Shown: positions 20,601 to 28,741, numbered from the stretch's first letter. The stretch is 51,248 bases of DNA from Elysia marginata (GCA_019649035.1 BMAT01000546.1:82553-133800), one strand, 5' to 3'. Numbers and translations are program-made. Notes: generated by a model not told the origin, from the sequence alone.

Positions 20601-22906
20601 TCATAGAAAATGAAACACTTATTTGAGTTGTATAGCTGTGCCAGCCCTAGTACAGAGTTGTATCTGTCTTTTATAATTGGTCCTTCAAAAGTTCTGTAGG
20701 GGCAGTTATAAAGTTTTCCTGCTTTTAGAGCATAAGCCGCTTGCATCCCTGTGTTGAACCAGACTTTCCTTTCCTGAAACATCTCCAACAAACTATGCGC
20801 TCTTGGCAACCCCCTGCACGGAAATTCCATGGATACCACCCTGTCTATGTTCCCGCAAGCTTTGCGTCATCCGATTTTGTCTACGTGCGCAGAGACTCGC
20901 ACAAACATCCTCTCCAGCGTCCTTATGACAGACCCTATCGTGTTTTAAACAAGAATGACAAATATTTCACTGTGGAGGTTAAAGGACGCTCAGAGACAAT
21001 CACAATCAACCGTCTCAAGGCTGCTTTTGTCACCCAACTGACCACCTGCAAGGACAACACACCAGCTCCTGGAAACCACCCTTGGCAGCTCCACCAGGCT
21101 CTTGGCCTGAAACTGTCCCTCCTGCTTCTTCAGCTCTCCCCTCCGGTAACATTCCTGGTCCCAGTACAGCTACCCGCTCTGGCAGAATCTCGCGTTGCCC
21201 CGCTAGATTCCACTGATAATAGAACGATTACCTTGATCGCTCCTACAGTTGGACTATATCCCGCTGGAAGGGGGGTTATGTAGCGCCCATGGTTGTGCAC
21301 TTATTTGTGGACGGGAAAGCACTACGTTATTCCTAGAACAGCAGTATCCACAACAGACTAGGACTTGGGAAGTGATCTGAAAGTACAGACGGCTTGGCAA
21401 CATCACTGGCTACCGGCTCTAGATCTAAGAACTCTCGACCTTTCTATCAATTTATTTTGTTAAATAATAAAGTAGTTGTTTGTTCAAATCAGCCTTGTTT
21501 AATTGTACCCTAAACTATCTTGAGGCTCAAAAAATGGGATAGGCATTCCCAGGATTTATCCTGAATTCAGGATTTTTTTTCCATTTTGAATAAGAGAAAT
21601 CGTGATCTGGATATACACAACTCATATGAGGTCAAAAATGTTTTCTTGTAAATTACTTTGGAAAAGCAAAGCTTACAGCTGTATTGACTTTATTTTTACT
21701 GTTTGTATGAATTGAAATAATTAAGAGCTAAAGCAATGTTTTAAAATGTTTTGTAATACTCTCCCTTACCTCAGGATTTTTTTTTCACAAGTAGTGCCCA
21801 CCCCTGCCCTCATAATTATGAGTTAATGACACAACTACCGTTATCCCTGAAGTTATGTGCAGTGGCTAAAACTTCTTGCTTAGTTGTGGTTGGTGTGTTA
21901 CATCCTTTATATTACCATTCTAAATAATAACTCTTTTCACAATCAATTCTTAACCATTTTTAGAATCGAGAAGTGCGAATTGCTTCAACACTTTTGGGTT
22001 TCCAAGTTTTTACATCAAACTTGGATAAATACATACGTTTCTCTGTTTTTTTTTGTCTTGTCATTTAGAGAGGATTTAGAGTGGTTACAAGCATAGGTTT
22101 TTTTGAGTAACTGATACTCTGAGCTTTGGAGAAAGTTTTAAGCTAGGTAATCAAGAAAATCATGCCTACTGTCTTATGCTGCCATGTATATCATTCTGTT
22201 GTTTGATCTCATTTAAATGAAGCTTAACCTACATTTTCATCTCCAGATTCGTCGCAATCTTGCTGCAACTGGGCACACCCCAGATGATCTCCGTATGGCT
22301 ATGGCCTCAGTGGTCGAGCAAGCAAGCCGGCGACCTTTGACATCTGACACTAATAACACTAGCGGTGGAAACTCTAACAACATGAACCAGATCTTCCTAG
22401 AACACATGAATGCCAACAGGGACAGAAGGCTTGGCAGAGGTGCCGGTGATGGTGGGGCACACTCTAATCGGGTCAGGCATCCTGCTGGAAATGGCAGCGG
22501 GCGAGCATCGCCGTACTATGCCCCGCCACATGACATAGAGGACAATGGCTACAGCGGTTCAACACGGGGATCTCCTGCAATGGTTCACGCGGATGGCTTA
22601 ACAGCCGATTATGGTGTCTTCAATCAGCACCACCATGGACACCACATTGAAGAAGATAGGAGGTCGCATGGAAGTGGACGCAGTGGTAGAAGTCAGGGAC
22701 ACAGAAATCCATCTCCTCGACCTCACAGTTTTAGGGGAGATAACCCCATGGCTTATACTTATTATGGAAATGTTGATGAGCCCACGCCAGCCCCTGATCC
22801 AGCTGTGACGGCTTCTGCACCAAGCTATGAGGATGTGGTCACTGTCTCTCCACCCCCTTCCTATGAGGAGGCAGCCACAGGGAAATATGATCCCCGGCCA
22901 ATGTGA
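2947..22906 (+). CDS. CUB-domain single-pass membrane protein with C-terminal PPxY tail (7 coding exons)
   Basis: Spliced gene: 2947-3046, 4003-4117, 6831-6970, 11878-12033, 13147-13173, 14725-14819, 22247-22906. All introns are GT/AG and the joins stay in frame, giving 430 residues plus TGA. Residues 1-33 look like a signal peptide (hydrophobic FSFLWCLVGLVFTLSL). Residues 39-167 form one CUB domain with the four expected cysteines (C39, C76, C110, C131). E99, D112 and D152 sit where calcium-binding CUB domains carry their acidic ligands. A Gly/Ser linker precedes a transmembrane helix (about 184-203) followed by RRCK, so the 227-residue C-terminus should be cytoplasmic. The tail has a His-rich patch, Ser/Arg/Gly-rich sequence, APSY (402-405) and PPSY (414-417). 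PPxY motifs bind WW domains such as those of Nedd4-family ligases, so ubiquitin-linked trafficking is an inference. I do not recognise a named orthologue; a role in adhesion or as a receptor is only a guess. The start has G at +4; upstream noncoding exons are possible. Confidence 0.85.
3655..3945. repeat. Inverted-end repeat, copy in intron 1
   Basis: It shares TATCTTTCCATAAAATG, TTTGGAAGCTAACAG and the right end CACCCAGGACGCAAGAC with the copy at 4978-5252. The left boundary is approximate. Confidence 0.5.
4003..4117 (+). CDS. CUB membrane protein, exon 2 (start of CUB domain)
   Basis: Residues 34-72. The acceptor ctctcAG ends at 4002 and the donor GTAAGT begins at 4118. It contains C39 (first CUB cysteine), SGELTYSYPRSFG matching the usual G-x-I-x-S-P-x-Y-P element of CUB domains, and an acidic stretch (SDDLDSYDE). 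Phase changes from 1 to 2. Confidence 0.85.
4978..5252. repeat. Inverted-end repeat, copy in intron 2
   Basis: The left end GTCTCGTTCTGGGCAAATGA and the right end TTATTCATCCTGGACGCAAG are imperfect inverted copies. The middle contains TTTAATATCTTTCCACAAAA. Related sequence lies at about 3655-3945 and 45225-45445, making a dispersed MITE-like family. Confidence 0.6.
5600..5646. repeat. CT microsatellite with CTAT end
   Basis: About 17 CT dinucleotides followed by CTATCTATCTAT, in intron 2 of the CUB gene. Confidence 0.95.
5862..6626. mobile_element. pogo/Tigger-like non-autonomous element, copy A
   Basis: It starts CAGTCAAAC after a TA and ends GGTTTGACTG, with a mutated right target site (CA). 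Internally it resembles 28004-28741 near both ends (AATNATTGTGGTTGTGAT-like sequence near the left end, AGATCAAG..GGTCGC near the right). It includes the G-rich minisatellite at 6228-6415. It lies in intron 2 of the CUB gene. Confidence 0.6.
6228..6415 (+). repeat. G-rich minisatellite, unit about 24 bp
   Basis: About seven or eight imperfect units of the form GTGGGGAGTGTGGATTAGGGAGGC. Some units are shortened. Runs of three or four G in every unit make the + strand a candidate for quadruplex formation. Confidence 0.9.
6831..6970 (+). CDS. CUB membrane protein, exon 3 (CUB core)
   Basis: Residues 72-119. The acceptor tttcttctAG ends at 6830 and the donor GTAATA begins at 6971. It carries C76 and C110 and the classic CUB pattern RLRFKEVDLE followed by CRDKIVVYDG, including E99 and D112, likely calcium ligands by analogy with calcium-binding CUB domains. 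Phase changes from 2 to 1. Confidence 0.9.
7540..7720. repeat. Dispersed repeat, copy 1 (intron 3)
   Basis: It shares ATTTGAGTTAT, CAGGTTTGAGATATTTAGAT, CCATAGCAGCACCTTGGAAT, TTCCGACTCATTTGCC and AGTACAGGTGTACAAAT with 14247-14412, at high identity. Nature unknown. Confidence 0.8.
8872..9174 (-). mobile_element. tRNA-derived SINE, family 1, copy in intron 3 of the CUB gene
   Basis: Read on the minus strand it starts with a tRNA-like head: GTGGTCTAGTGGTAGACGC (box A) and GGGTTTGAGACC (box B). A body of about 200 bp and a tail TATATAAAAACGCTCTTTAC follow. The head also resembles a tRNA but lacks a mature 3' half, so it is not a tRNA gene. Confidence 0.85.
9290..10415. other. Pyrimidine-rich low-complexity intron region
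   Basis: CT-rich patches at 9300-9620, a GT then CTC run at 9806-9850, CT/CTAT-rich sequence at 10125-10210 and a short TA run at 10397-10408. Open frames here are low-complexity artefacts. No gene seen. Part of intron 3 of the CUB gene. Confidence 0.6.
10940..11760 (-). pseudogene. mariner transposase remnant
   Basis: On the minus strand: an N-terminal helix-turn-helix region (SVVEFLAAEGCSAANIHARL, then KTVYGD), EGVIHMKFLEQGQTVNSE, HDNARPHTSRQTQ (11289-11323, catalytic Asp), and YRPDLAPSDYYLFPKLMK (11213-11245, the third catalytic Asp of the DD34D triad). There is an apparent internal deletion between the DNA-binding and catalytic parts, plus frameshifts and stops, so it is dead. It is antisense within intron 3 of the CUB gene. 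Terminal inverted repeats were not identified. Confidence 0.8.
11878..12033 (+). CDS. CUB membrane protein, exon 4 (end of CUB domain)
   Basis: Residues 119-171. The acceptor AG is at 11876-11877 and the donor GTAAGG begins at 12034. It has C131 in QICGS, the SSGSHLLLVFTTDS strand containing D152, and the closing G-F-S-V-V-Y strand of the CUB fold. Phase 1 is kept, so the following short exon joins cleanly. A mariner remnant on the opposite strand ends about 115 bp upstream. Confidence 0.85.
12050..13140. other. Intron 4 of the CUB gene, nothing recognised
   Basis: AT-rich, with scattered short frames. No repeat shared with the rest of the window and no splice-bounded coding segment was found. 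Confidence 0.4.
13147..13173 (+). CDS. CUB membrane protein, 27-nt microexon (juxtamembrane linker)
   Basis: A 27-base exon between a pyrimidine-rich acceptor (ctcttttAG) and a weak donor GTTTGT. It adds nine codons' worth of Gly/Ser linker (GGSESGSL) just outside the membrane. Because it is divisible by three and phase 1 at both ends, skipping it would also leave the reading frame intact. Its reality rests on splice borders and frame only. Confidence 0.6.
   Translation, partial: EEGVNQVL
14247..14412. repeat. Dispersed repeat, copy 2 (intron 5)
   Basis: Same orientation and order of matching blocks as 7540-7720, with a 15-20 bp deletion around TTGCTCATTGAGCCCC. Both copies lie in introns of one gene. 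Confidence 0.8.
14725..14819 (+). CDS. CUB membrane protein, exon 6 (transmembrane helix)
   Basis: Residues 180-211. The acceptor gctctAG ends at 14724 and the donor GTAAGTG begins at 14820. Nearly the whole exon is a hydrophobic segment (LAAIIIPTVLFYACIFYLVY) followed by RRCK, a typical stop-transfer border. The exon ends in phase 0, and the next coding exon lies 7.4 kb away across an intron full of retroelements. Confidence 0.85.
14955..15175 (+). pseudogene. LINE reverse transcriptase C-terminal fragment
   Basis: A short open stretch with MRSSNDSLILDLPRMN and ALPNQIQNISESLKF, a signature of the C-terminal end of CR1/L2-like LINE polymerases. It is fragmentary, 135 bp after the transmembrane exon. 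Confidence 0.6.
15526..15750 (-). pseudogene. LINE 3' end with GAT-repeat tail
   Basis: Minus strand encodes KLEHLITIGMLNGK and HGLKKWLGTRRP, the C-terminus of a LINE polymerase. It ends in ATGATGATGATGATGAATC (15526-15549). The tail matches that of the fragment at 31110-31930. Confidence 0.6.
15930..16164 (+). repeat. 5' LTR of the gypsy element
   Basis: It begins TGTAGCCCCC and ends TATCCTAA, 235 bp. It contains AATAAA near 16118. It aligns without gaps to the right LTR with 12 differences (about 5 percent) by my count. Confidence 0.9.
16167..16180 (+). other. Primer-binding site of the gypsy element
   Basis: TGGTGACCCCTACG lies two bases after the 5' LTR. The leading TGG is complementary to a tRNA CCA end, as expected for minus-strand priming. 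Confidence 0.65.
16259..17053 (+). pseudogene. gag of the gypsy element (frameshifted)
   Basis: It starts with ATG at 16259, changes frame near 16370, continues as a capsid-like region (16420-16764), and meets a TAA at 16765-16767. It resumes through 17053 with a zinc-knuckle-like cluster VCFYHQKFGPHARNCQPGC. This Cys/His spacing is typical of Mag-like gypsy gag proteins. At least one frameshift and one internal stop make it non-functional. Confidence 0.8.
17075..18935 (+). pseudogene. pol 5' part: protease, reverse transcriptase and RNase H remnants
   Basis: Protease: LVDTGAEVSV (catalytic Asp codon at 17136). RT: PKPNGKWRPCGDYRRLN, FSKIDLIRGYHQIP, and the catalytic YLDD at 18020-18031. RNase H-like/tether: LYTDHKPLTF near 18640. 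Frames change at least at about 17200, 17980, 18060 and 18510, with stop codons between, so the coding potential is lost. The block ends at the nested LTR-like insertion. Confidence 0.88.
18936..19633 (+). mobile_element. Solo-LTR-like insertion inside the gypsy pol
   Basis: 698 bp interrupt pol. The flanks are GACAT (18931-18935) and GACAC (19634-19638), a likely 5-bp target duplication with one change. The insert begins TGTTTTGG. It carries a TATA-like TATAAATA (19273-19280), then a GA-rich leader, then AATAAA (19514-19519), the layout of an LTR with U3, R and U5. It has no coding sequence. An alternative right end is TGTGACA, which would make termini TGT...ACA but loses the duplication. 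Confidence 0.6.
19639..21050 (+). pseudogene. pol 3' part: integrase remnant
   Basis: It resumes after the nested insertion with SYRTPTTGL, then a degenerate HHCC zinc region (CPECQASK near 19890). The catalytic core follows: HVDLVGP, TSDRGRQF and MVERLHQQL supply the D, D and E. After the nested MITE the C-terminal module continues (FVYVRRDSHKHPLQRPYDRP, 20750-21050). Frameshifts and stops (for example near 19875 and 20403) disable it. Confidence 0.85.
20474..20751. mobile_element. hAT-like MITE, copy 1 (nested in gypsy integrase)
   Basis: 278 bp with 12-bp perfect terminal inverted repeats CAGGGATGCAAG / CTTGCATCCCTG, flanked by TGTTGA at 20468-20473 and 20752-20757. CAGGG termini fit hAT-type elements; the 6-bp duplication fits the small hAT groups with non-8-bp target sites. 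It has no open frame of note. Confidence 0.85.
21279..21513 (+). repeat. 3' LTR of the gypsy element
   Basis: Same 235-bp length as the 5' LTR. It follows the polypurine tract GGAAGGGGGG (21266-21275) and is followed by the target duplication ACTAT. Confidence 0.9.
22247..22906 (+). CDS. CUB membrane protein, last exon (cytoplasmic tail)
   Basis: Residues 212-430 and the TGA stop. The acceptor atctccAG ends at 22246. The tail begins IRRNLAATGHTPDDLRMAM and is rich in Gly, Ser, Arg, Asn and His (a QHHHGHH patch), which suggests disorder. It ends with two Pro-Ser-Tyr motifs followed by acidic residues: APSYEDVV and PPPSYEEA. Such tail-end PPxY signals are typical docking sites for WW-domain proteins. 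The exon is visibly less AT-rich than its surroundings, as expected for coding sequence. Confidence 0.85.
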   Translation: MRRNLAATGHTPDDLRMAMASVVEQASRRPLTSDTNNTSGGNSNNMNQIFLEHMNANRDRRLGRGAGDGGAHSNRVRHPAGNGSGRASPYYAPPHDIEDNGYSGSTRGSPAMVHADGLTADYGVFNQHHHGHHIEEDRRSHGSGRSGRSQGHRNPSPRPHSFRGDNPMAYTYYGNVDEPTPAPDPAVTASAPSYEDVVTVSPPPSYEEAATGKYDPRPM

Positions 22907-23989
22907 GGACTTCATGTGCTCCTTGAGCATAGCTCGTTCTCCAAAGATTGCCTACATCAGAAACTTGTGCTGTTGTGAGCACACCCTTGGCTAGAGCTAA
23001 TCTGGAATTTTTATTAAATTTTAATTTACTGTATCTTAAGTGTAGGCTTGCAAGAAGCTATACAAATGTCCTAGCAATGTAGGTCTCTCTGTGAAGCTTA
23101 CACCTCACTAGGTCACTTGGTCCTTACTGAAAATAGCTTATTAAGCATTTTCTTTCTCATGTAATGTAACCTTAATTTATTAAATTGGCCATGCAAAGAC
23201 CTAGAATGTCTGTTTTTATATTTTTCAAGAGCGATATTTTATTTTGGTTATATATTTTCTCTGTACTTAGCTTATCGCAGTTCCTTTACATTGTAGAAAC
23301 ATTTATGCACAGTTGTGGAATTGATCAAGTTCCTGGCATTCTTTGATACTTCAGTCCTTGTAATGAACTGATATCAAACATTCATGAAGCTGAGGCTGCA
23401 GTGGATTGATCAAGAAGCAAGAGATACAACCTACTTTTAGAAGACAGTTTAGCAGTTAGATCTGACTGGCAGGATAGAAGTTAAGATTTAACTTGTGTAT
23501 TTCTTTAAAAAAATGGAACAGTTGGCTTATTTGTTCCAACAAAGTGTTGTATGAATTTGTTTTAAACACTGTACATGGGAGCACACCATGGATAAATATA
23601 AGTTTCCAAATGTTTCAGGACTTAAATCAACCTTTTGTAGGGTTTTTTTGCTCAAGAACTTTGACAAAATCTACTTGCGGTTGAAATTTGTCAAAGATGA
23701 TCATTTAAATATTGGCCAGTAATGTTTCCGTTTTATTCTGAACTTAATCAGAAGGCTTTGTGAATTTGGCTAAGACACTGAAATGATGTTCAAAGAAGTC
23801 GTTTTTTTCTGTAAGTCAAATGCTTAGTATTTCATGGCGGTGCATCAGTACATAAGCGTAATACATTAATCTGTTATGATCAATTTTCAAAAAGTGATGT
23901 GTTATTGTTATATGCTGATAATGTTAATATAATTTTATCATGTCATTATGCCTCTGATTTTTTGGCTATAAATGACAGAGACAAATAAA
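22907..23989 (+). other. 3' UTR of the CUB membrane protein with candidate poly(A) signal
   Basis: AT-rich sequence follows the TGA. The first convincing AATAAA is at 23984-23989; another is at 24516-24521. Either could end the transcript. No repeat family seen elsewhere in the window was found inside this stretch. Confidence 0.45.
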
Positions 23990-24564
23990 TTTATCAGTAC
24001 ATGTGTATAATATTGCATGGTCATTTTTATGTAATCACTTCTATAATAACCAAATATTTGTTTTAAACTTTATTATCACTGAAATAGGTAATTTATGATA
24101 CATTCTGAACTTGTGGCAAACTGTGTTGTTGTTGAGATCTGGCAGCAATATCTGAGTCAGGCGTCCCTGTTGTGATTTACTATCTCTTGTATAGAAAACC
24201 CTTTCTTGGCAGATTATTTATTACACAAAAAAAAGTGACGGCTGCCCTAGAGAAGACATCATTAAGATTTGTACAGCATATTGTGCTTGTATATTTTCTT
24301 TTTCTTGCTTAGAGACTGAGTAAGATGTATCTATGTCTGATTTAAAGAATTCTCCCTCATCGTCGTTCACTTTATTACTTCTATCTTAACTTTGGAGGGT
24401 TGTTTGACAGCAGTTGCTGAAATTCTATCTTGATATTTATGGGGTCTAAATGACTTTGAGTGCTTTACAATTTCATGGCATCATACCAAGAATGCAAGGT
24501 CAAAATTATAAGTAAAATAAAACAGTAAGTTCTGTAAAGCGTGACTTTTTCATAGCTTATAATC

Positions 24565-24815
24565 CACGAAAATGCTGTAAGCACTTTATTTGGGTTACTG
24601 GACAGGCCATTACCAAACAAAATATCTTCTGAACTCAGAGCAGTAGCAGCAACAGCGCATTACTCCAGCACACTGACAAGATCTTCCACTGCCCATAACT
24701 GGGTACTCATTTTATGCCTTGATTAGGCTAGGGCTAGGAAATGGTGTATAGAGTCTAGGGCTTGGACTGACATGGGAGCTCTCAGCCAGAGAGCCACGTG
24801 TCTATAAAGATTTAT
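24565..24815 (-). mobile_element. tRNA-derived SINE, family 1, heavily degenerate copy
   Basis: It matches the 8872-9174 copy in the order AGCACTTTATTTGGGTTACTGG..CAGGCCATTACCAAAC, then CTGACAAGATCTTCCACTGCC, then a decayed head AGCCACGTGTCTATAAAG. It lies just downstream of the CUB gene 3' UTR. Confidence 0.65.
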
Positions 24816-25025
24816 AGTGCTGTCAGCCTAGCAAAAACTGGTTCTAGGGACAATCTGTGAAAGGAATTTTGTATAAGTTCTTATTGTCATAAAAAGTTAT
24901 AATTATTTTCTAATCATTTTTTTTTAGTCAGTGAAAATTTTTTAGATGCGCTATATTTTCAGGAAGTTGTAAAAACTATATAATACCAACGATTCTGCAA
25001 TTATGTTGAATTGTATCGCATTCTG

Positions 25026-25397
25026 TCCAAATGAGTCGTAAGTCGAAAGGCTTAGTTTGGAGATATAAGGCTTTTAAAGTTTAGTGGGTGTCCAAAAGTG
25101 AAAAATTTTTTTTATGTTAAATATTGACGCTAAAACTATTTCTAAACAGTTTTGATGCCTAGTTAGTGTTTGAATTTAATTTTTTAGTTGTTTAATTTTA
25201 ATTGGTATGATTGCTATGTCCTCAATACCTTTATAGTCGTCTAAACTTTAAATGCTGTTTTCTCCCCTTTCTGAAATTTCAATAGCCCTAAATTTGTCGA
25301 CATCAAATGGCTATAACTTCATACAGAAGAACGATAGAGTTTTACTGTGATACCAACACCTGACTAGCTTTCAATTTCGACTTAAGACTCATTTGGA
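25026..25397. repeat. Foldback (inverted-repeat) element
   Basis: The 21-bp ends 25026-25046 and 25377-25397 are inverted copies with one mismatch. Inner arms GCTTTTAAAGTTTAG (25071-25085) and CTAAACTTTAAATGC (25239-25253) are also inverted, so the segment could fold into a long hairpin. A CTG triplet lies on both sides, a possible 3-bp target duplication. Confidence 0.65.
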
Positions 25398-25964
25398 CTG
25401 GTTGCAAGACAATTATGTGTACAAAGATTTCAGTCAGTATATGTTTTCATAGGTAGAGAAAAAGGACTTTGTTTGGGTTTTGGGTTTTTATACAGTTTGT
25501 ATACTCAAAGTGAACTTTACCTAGGCTAATTCAACTTCTCTACATCTGTTCAAATTCAGAAACAAGTCTCTGTGTGGATGGTTTTTTTTTCTGTTTTTTT
25601 TTTGTTTCCAAAACAGAAACTAACAAGACTCATCCATTGTTTTTTTTACCTTTATCCATCCCCACCTCCTCCATCACATTGAGAACCATGCCTTTCAGTT
25701 TGATTTTATTTTATTTTCCGTTTGGCTTATATTGAAGTCTGGCCTGATCACAGTTGTACAAGTAATATTGAAGTTTTTATTTTAGCTATATTTTTGTTAA
25801 AAAACTTTTATACTAGATCTAGATTAGTGGTAAACTTTTTGAGCCCTCAAGGGAAGAGTCCTAAAGTACGGCTTTGTTGTTGGTGTAAATTTTTTTCAGC
25901 TTTTGACCAACCTGAAGAGGTTGTGAAAAAAGCCTTGTCCATGTTGAAGTTATTATGTATCCAC

Positions 25965-26035
25965 TAAAAGTCAGCACCGTAGGGGAAACTCTGCTTAAAG
26001 TCAACACTGTTTTGTATTCCTTAATATTGAAATAT
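25965..26035. repeat. Truncated pogo-like MITE fragment
   Basis: It contains AAAGTCAGCACCGTAGGGGAAACT and TTAAAGTCAACACTGTTTTG-like sequence, matching the left half of the MITE at 29032-29187. No complementary end was found. Confidence 0.5.
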
Positions 26036-28001
26036 TTCAAGTCATCTCTTGCTGAACTCTTAGTATTTGGGGGTCAAGGTCACGTTTTAACAGAGCAATT
26101 CTAGAGAAAGAATTTAATCCACAGGGTGTAACTCTCCATTTGAAGTAGTTTCTAGTATTTTGATACTTTTTAAACATCACATAATGTGGCGTCCCATATA
26201 CTAAAAGTAAAGATAAAAAACAATTTGGACTAGACCATAATTTGTAATTTCAGTACTTTACTGGGGGTGCGACTTCATCTCATGATACAATTTAAACGCC
26301 ACATTAGGTGGTGCCCGTACACAATGAATTAAAATCAACATACTTTTTCCAGACCAAGGGTGTTCACTAGATCCAGATTCTACTCTACTGGGCCTTTTGG
26401 AAATATCCTATAGGATGTTGATACAATATAGTTGTTCTAGCTTGCACATTTGTTGTTATTATAATACTATTTATATATCGGTTTGTAATAACTGTTGCTT
26501 GTTGATAAGGGTTACTGTTTGATTGTCATAAAGTCTTTGCAGCTGATGATGCTTGCGATAGCAAATGGGGATAACTTTAGATTCTACAGCAGGGCCGCGG
26601 TTTTAAAAAAAGAAATACTCTTCCACTTAAAGCAAGAGTTCCGACTTCTTGCACTATTTTCAGCATTTTAAAAAGCAGGAACAGTCAAAACATTTCTAAG
26701 TTACCTTTTTTCAAGAGTCATGCTTGTCTGGCTGTTGATGAGTTTTAAACTATAACTCAATGAAACAGATCTTGGCTCATTTAAAAAAACAGAAAGAGGA
26801 CATGTACTTAGTTTGAAATTGTAAGGAAAGAGTCAAAAGGAGTTCTTTTGTAGCTGTTTTGAAGTTAGTCATTTGTGTGTGAAAGATTTCAAATTCAAAA
26901 TAATGTATCTGAACCAATGCCAGGCAGCGCACATGTACTATATACGGAGCCTTTAGAAGTGTCCTACTTTTTGTATGTGTAAGCTGCTGAATTTGCATTA
27001 ATGTATGATTCTAAATAAGCACTATACTTTTTTAACATGAAAAATGGTCTTTTTATGTCACTAAATTTTCTTTTATACACCAGAATTACCTAAATATACT
27101 TTATTTATAACCATAAAATATTTTAAATATTTTACAAGATTATTCTGGGTCTATTTTACAGGTTCACCTCACCTTTTTTAAAATCTTTATTTGTTGGTTG
27201 TTTTTTTTATTCAATGAAATCGATTGATGGAAATGTTACTTGTACTCTACAAGTTTTCCTGCTGAAAGCTTGCAAAACAGCTCCAGTCCTATATAGTTTT
27301 TGCCAGTATTTTTTAAACCTTACTCTGTGTTATAGGACTTTTCATGTTTTGGCATTGATGTACAATAATTACACACATTTTTTTGTGAGGACGCAGGATA
27401 CAAAGCAGACAAGTAAATGGCATGAAAGTTTGTTTCACTTGATCATACCCAAAGTTAAATGTTTCACTCGATCATACCTAAAGTGTAATGGATCACTGTT
27501 TGTTTTTCATCTTTCTTCTGTTACTGAGAAATTAAATAGACAACTTATCACCATTATACAAGTCAGTAGGATTTCTACCTTGTATACTACAAAGGCAATA
27601 TTATGTTTAAGGTTATTTTTTTAGGGCTTCCAAAGATATACATTGCAGATTGCCTAAAGCTATTATATACATAAGCCTAGTTGTCCGACCCAAGTAAATA
27701 ATACTATCAAATTTTTTGTTGGCGAAAGAAGTACAAAAATGAGGCAACATAAGTCCACCTTAAAATGGTGCTTGTTTCAATTTAATGTTGTACACAGACA
27801 AGTGTGTACTATGGTTATGCAAGATATACTTAATAAGTACATTTCTGGTTTTTTGTGCTTACAAATGATTTTTTAACCTTTCTATACTAATTTTTTTGCT
27901 GCCATTTTATTATTTGAATGAAATGTTTTTGATGGAATATGCCCAAGTAACGTAACACAAGTATGTCAGAAGCAGTGAAGTTACAACAGGTTTAAAATAT
28001 A
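26036..28001. other. Intergenic AT-rich sequence, nothing recognised
   Basis: Short frames without family motifs. No tRNA-like promoter, LINE motif or inverted ends found. Confidence 0.4.
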
Positions 28002-28003
28002 TA

Positions 28004-28741
28004 CAGTAGAAGTTGCCCAAGATGGTCATTGGAGATCAATTACGATTGTGGTTGTGATGAACAGGTGATGGTGTTGGGCAGTATGCTTTTAAAACTGGAA
28101 AATGCATTGTGTAAGGTTTCTGTTTTATTATAGCCAACAAACTCTTCCTACGAGTTCCCATTTGATTAATTTAAGCAAATAGTTGATAAGCTTAGGAATG
28201 CAGTATAAGCTTAGTAAAAAGTTGTCCTGAAAAGGACAGTTAGTTTGAGAATTTTTAATTCAAGCTCTGGTTATCAAGATCAATCACACCTGTAACACTG
28301 CCTATGTTGACAGACTTGATAAACTGTGGACCAGTTGCCTATGATAGCTGCTACCTAGATCTAACCTCCATATGATGACCACATCTTAACTAGCAACTAA
28401 AGCCTCTAATCAAGATGAACCACAGGTAAACAACAAAGCACAAGTGTGGAGGGGTACGCTACTGCCCAGCCTTGTCACTATCTACACACATTTCACCATT
28501 TTATTTGTAGGTTTACATCCCAGGTAAAAATATAAAAATTATTGAGTATGGAGGTGTGGGGAATGGGGATGGAGGGGCAGTCTGGAGTGATGTACTAGGC
28601 CGCTAATTAGTTCTTGTTAGGTCAAGAAAGGTCGCAAGGGATAGGTTTTTCAGAAAAGATTTGAAGAATACATTGTAATGAAAGTTAAAAAAGCTGCTCG
28701 CTGTTACGCTGGTTCTGTATTTGGCTAGGCAGGTTTGACTG
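28004..28741. mobile_element. pogo/Tigger-like non-autonomous element, copy B
   Basis: It starts CAGTAGAAG and ends AGGTTTGACTG with TA on both sides (28002-28003 and 28742-28743). It shares left-end, right-end and internal segments with 5862-6626 but has only about one G-rich unit where copy A has an array. Confidence 0.6.

Larger units (their letters stand above)
15930..21513 (+). mobile_element. Ty3/gypsy-type LTR retrotransposon, degenerate, full length with nested insertions
   Basis: It has two 235-bp LTRs, a primer-binding site, gag, protease, RT, RNase H and integrase remnants in the canonical gypsy order, and a polypurine tract. It is flanked by the 5-bp duplication ACTAT (15925-15929 and 21514-21518). 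It lies in the last intron of the CUB gene, on the same strand. Stops and frameshifts throughout show it cannot be autonomous. The two nested insertions (18936-19633 and 20474-20751) account for about 1 kb. The style of the gag zinc finger suggests the Mag-like branch, which is a family-level inference. Confidence 0.93.

Noticed and set aside
22598..22930. 110-codon minus-strand frame
   Set aside because: Shadow of the CUB gene tail exon on the other strand.
26777..26998. 73-codon minus-strand frame
   Set aside because: AT-rich, no motif, no conserved partner.
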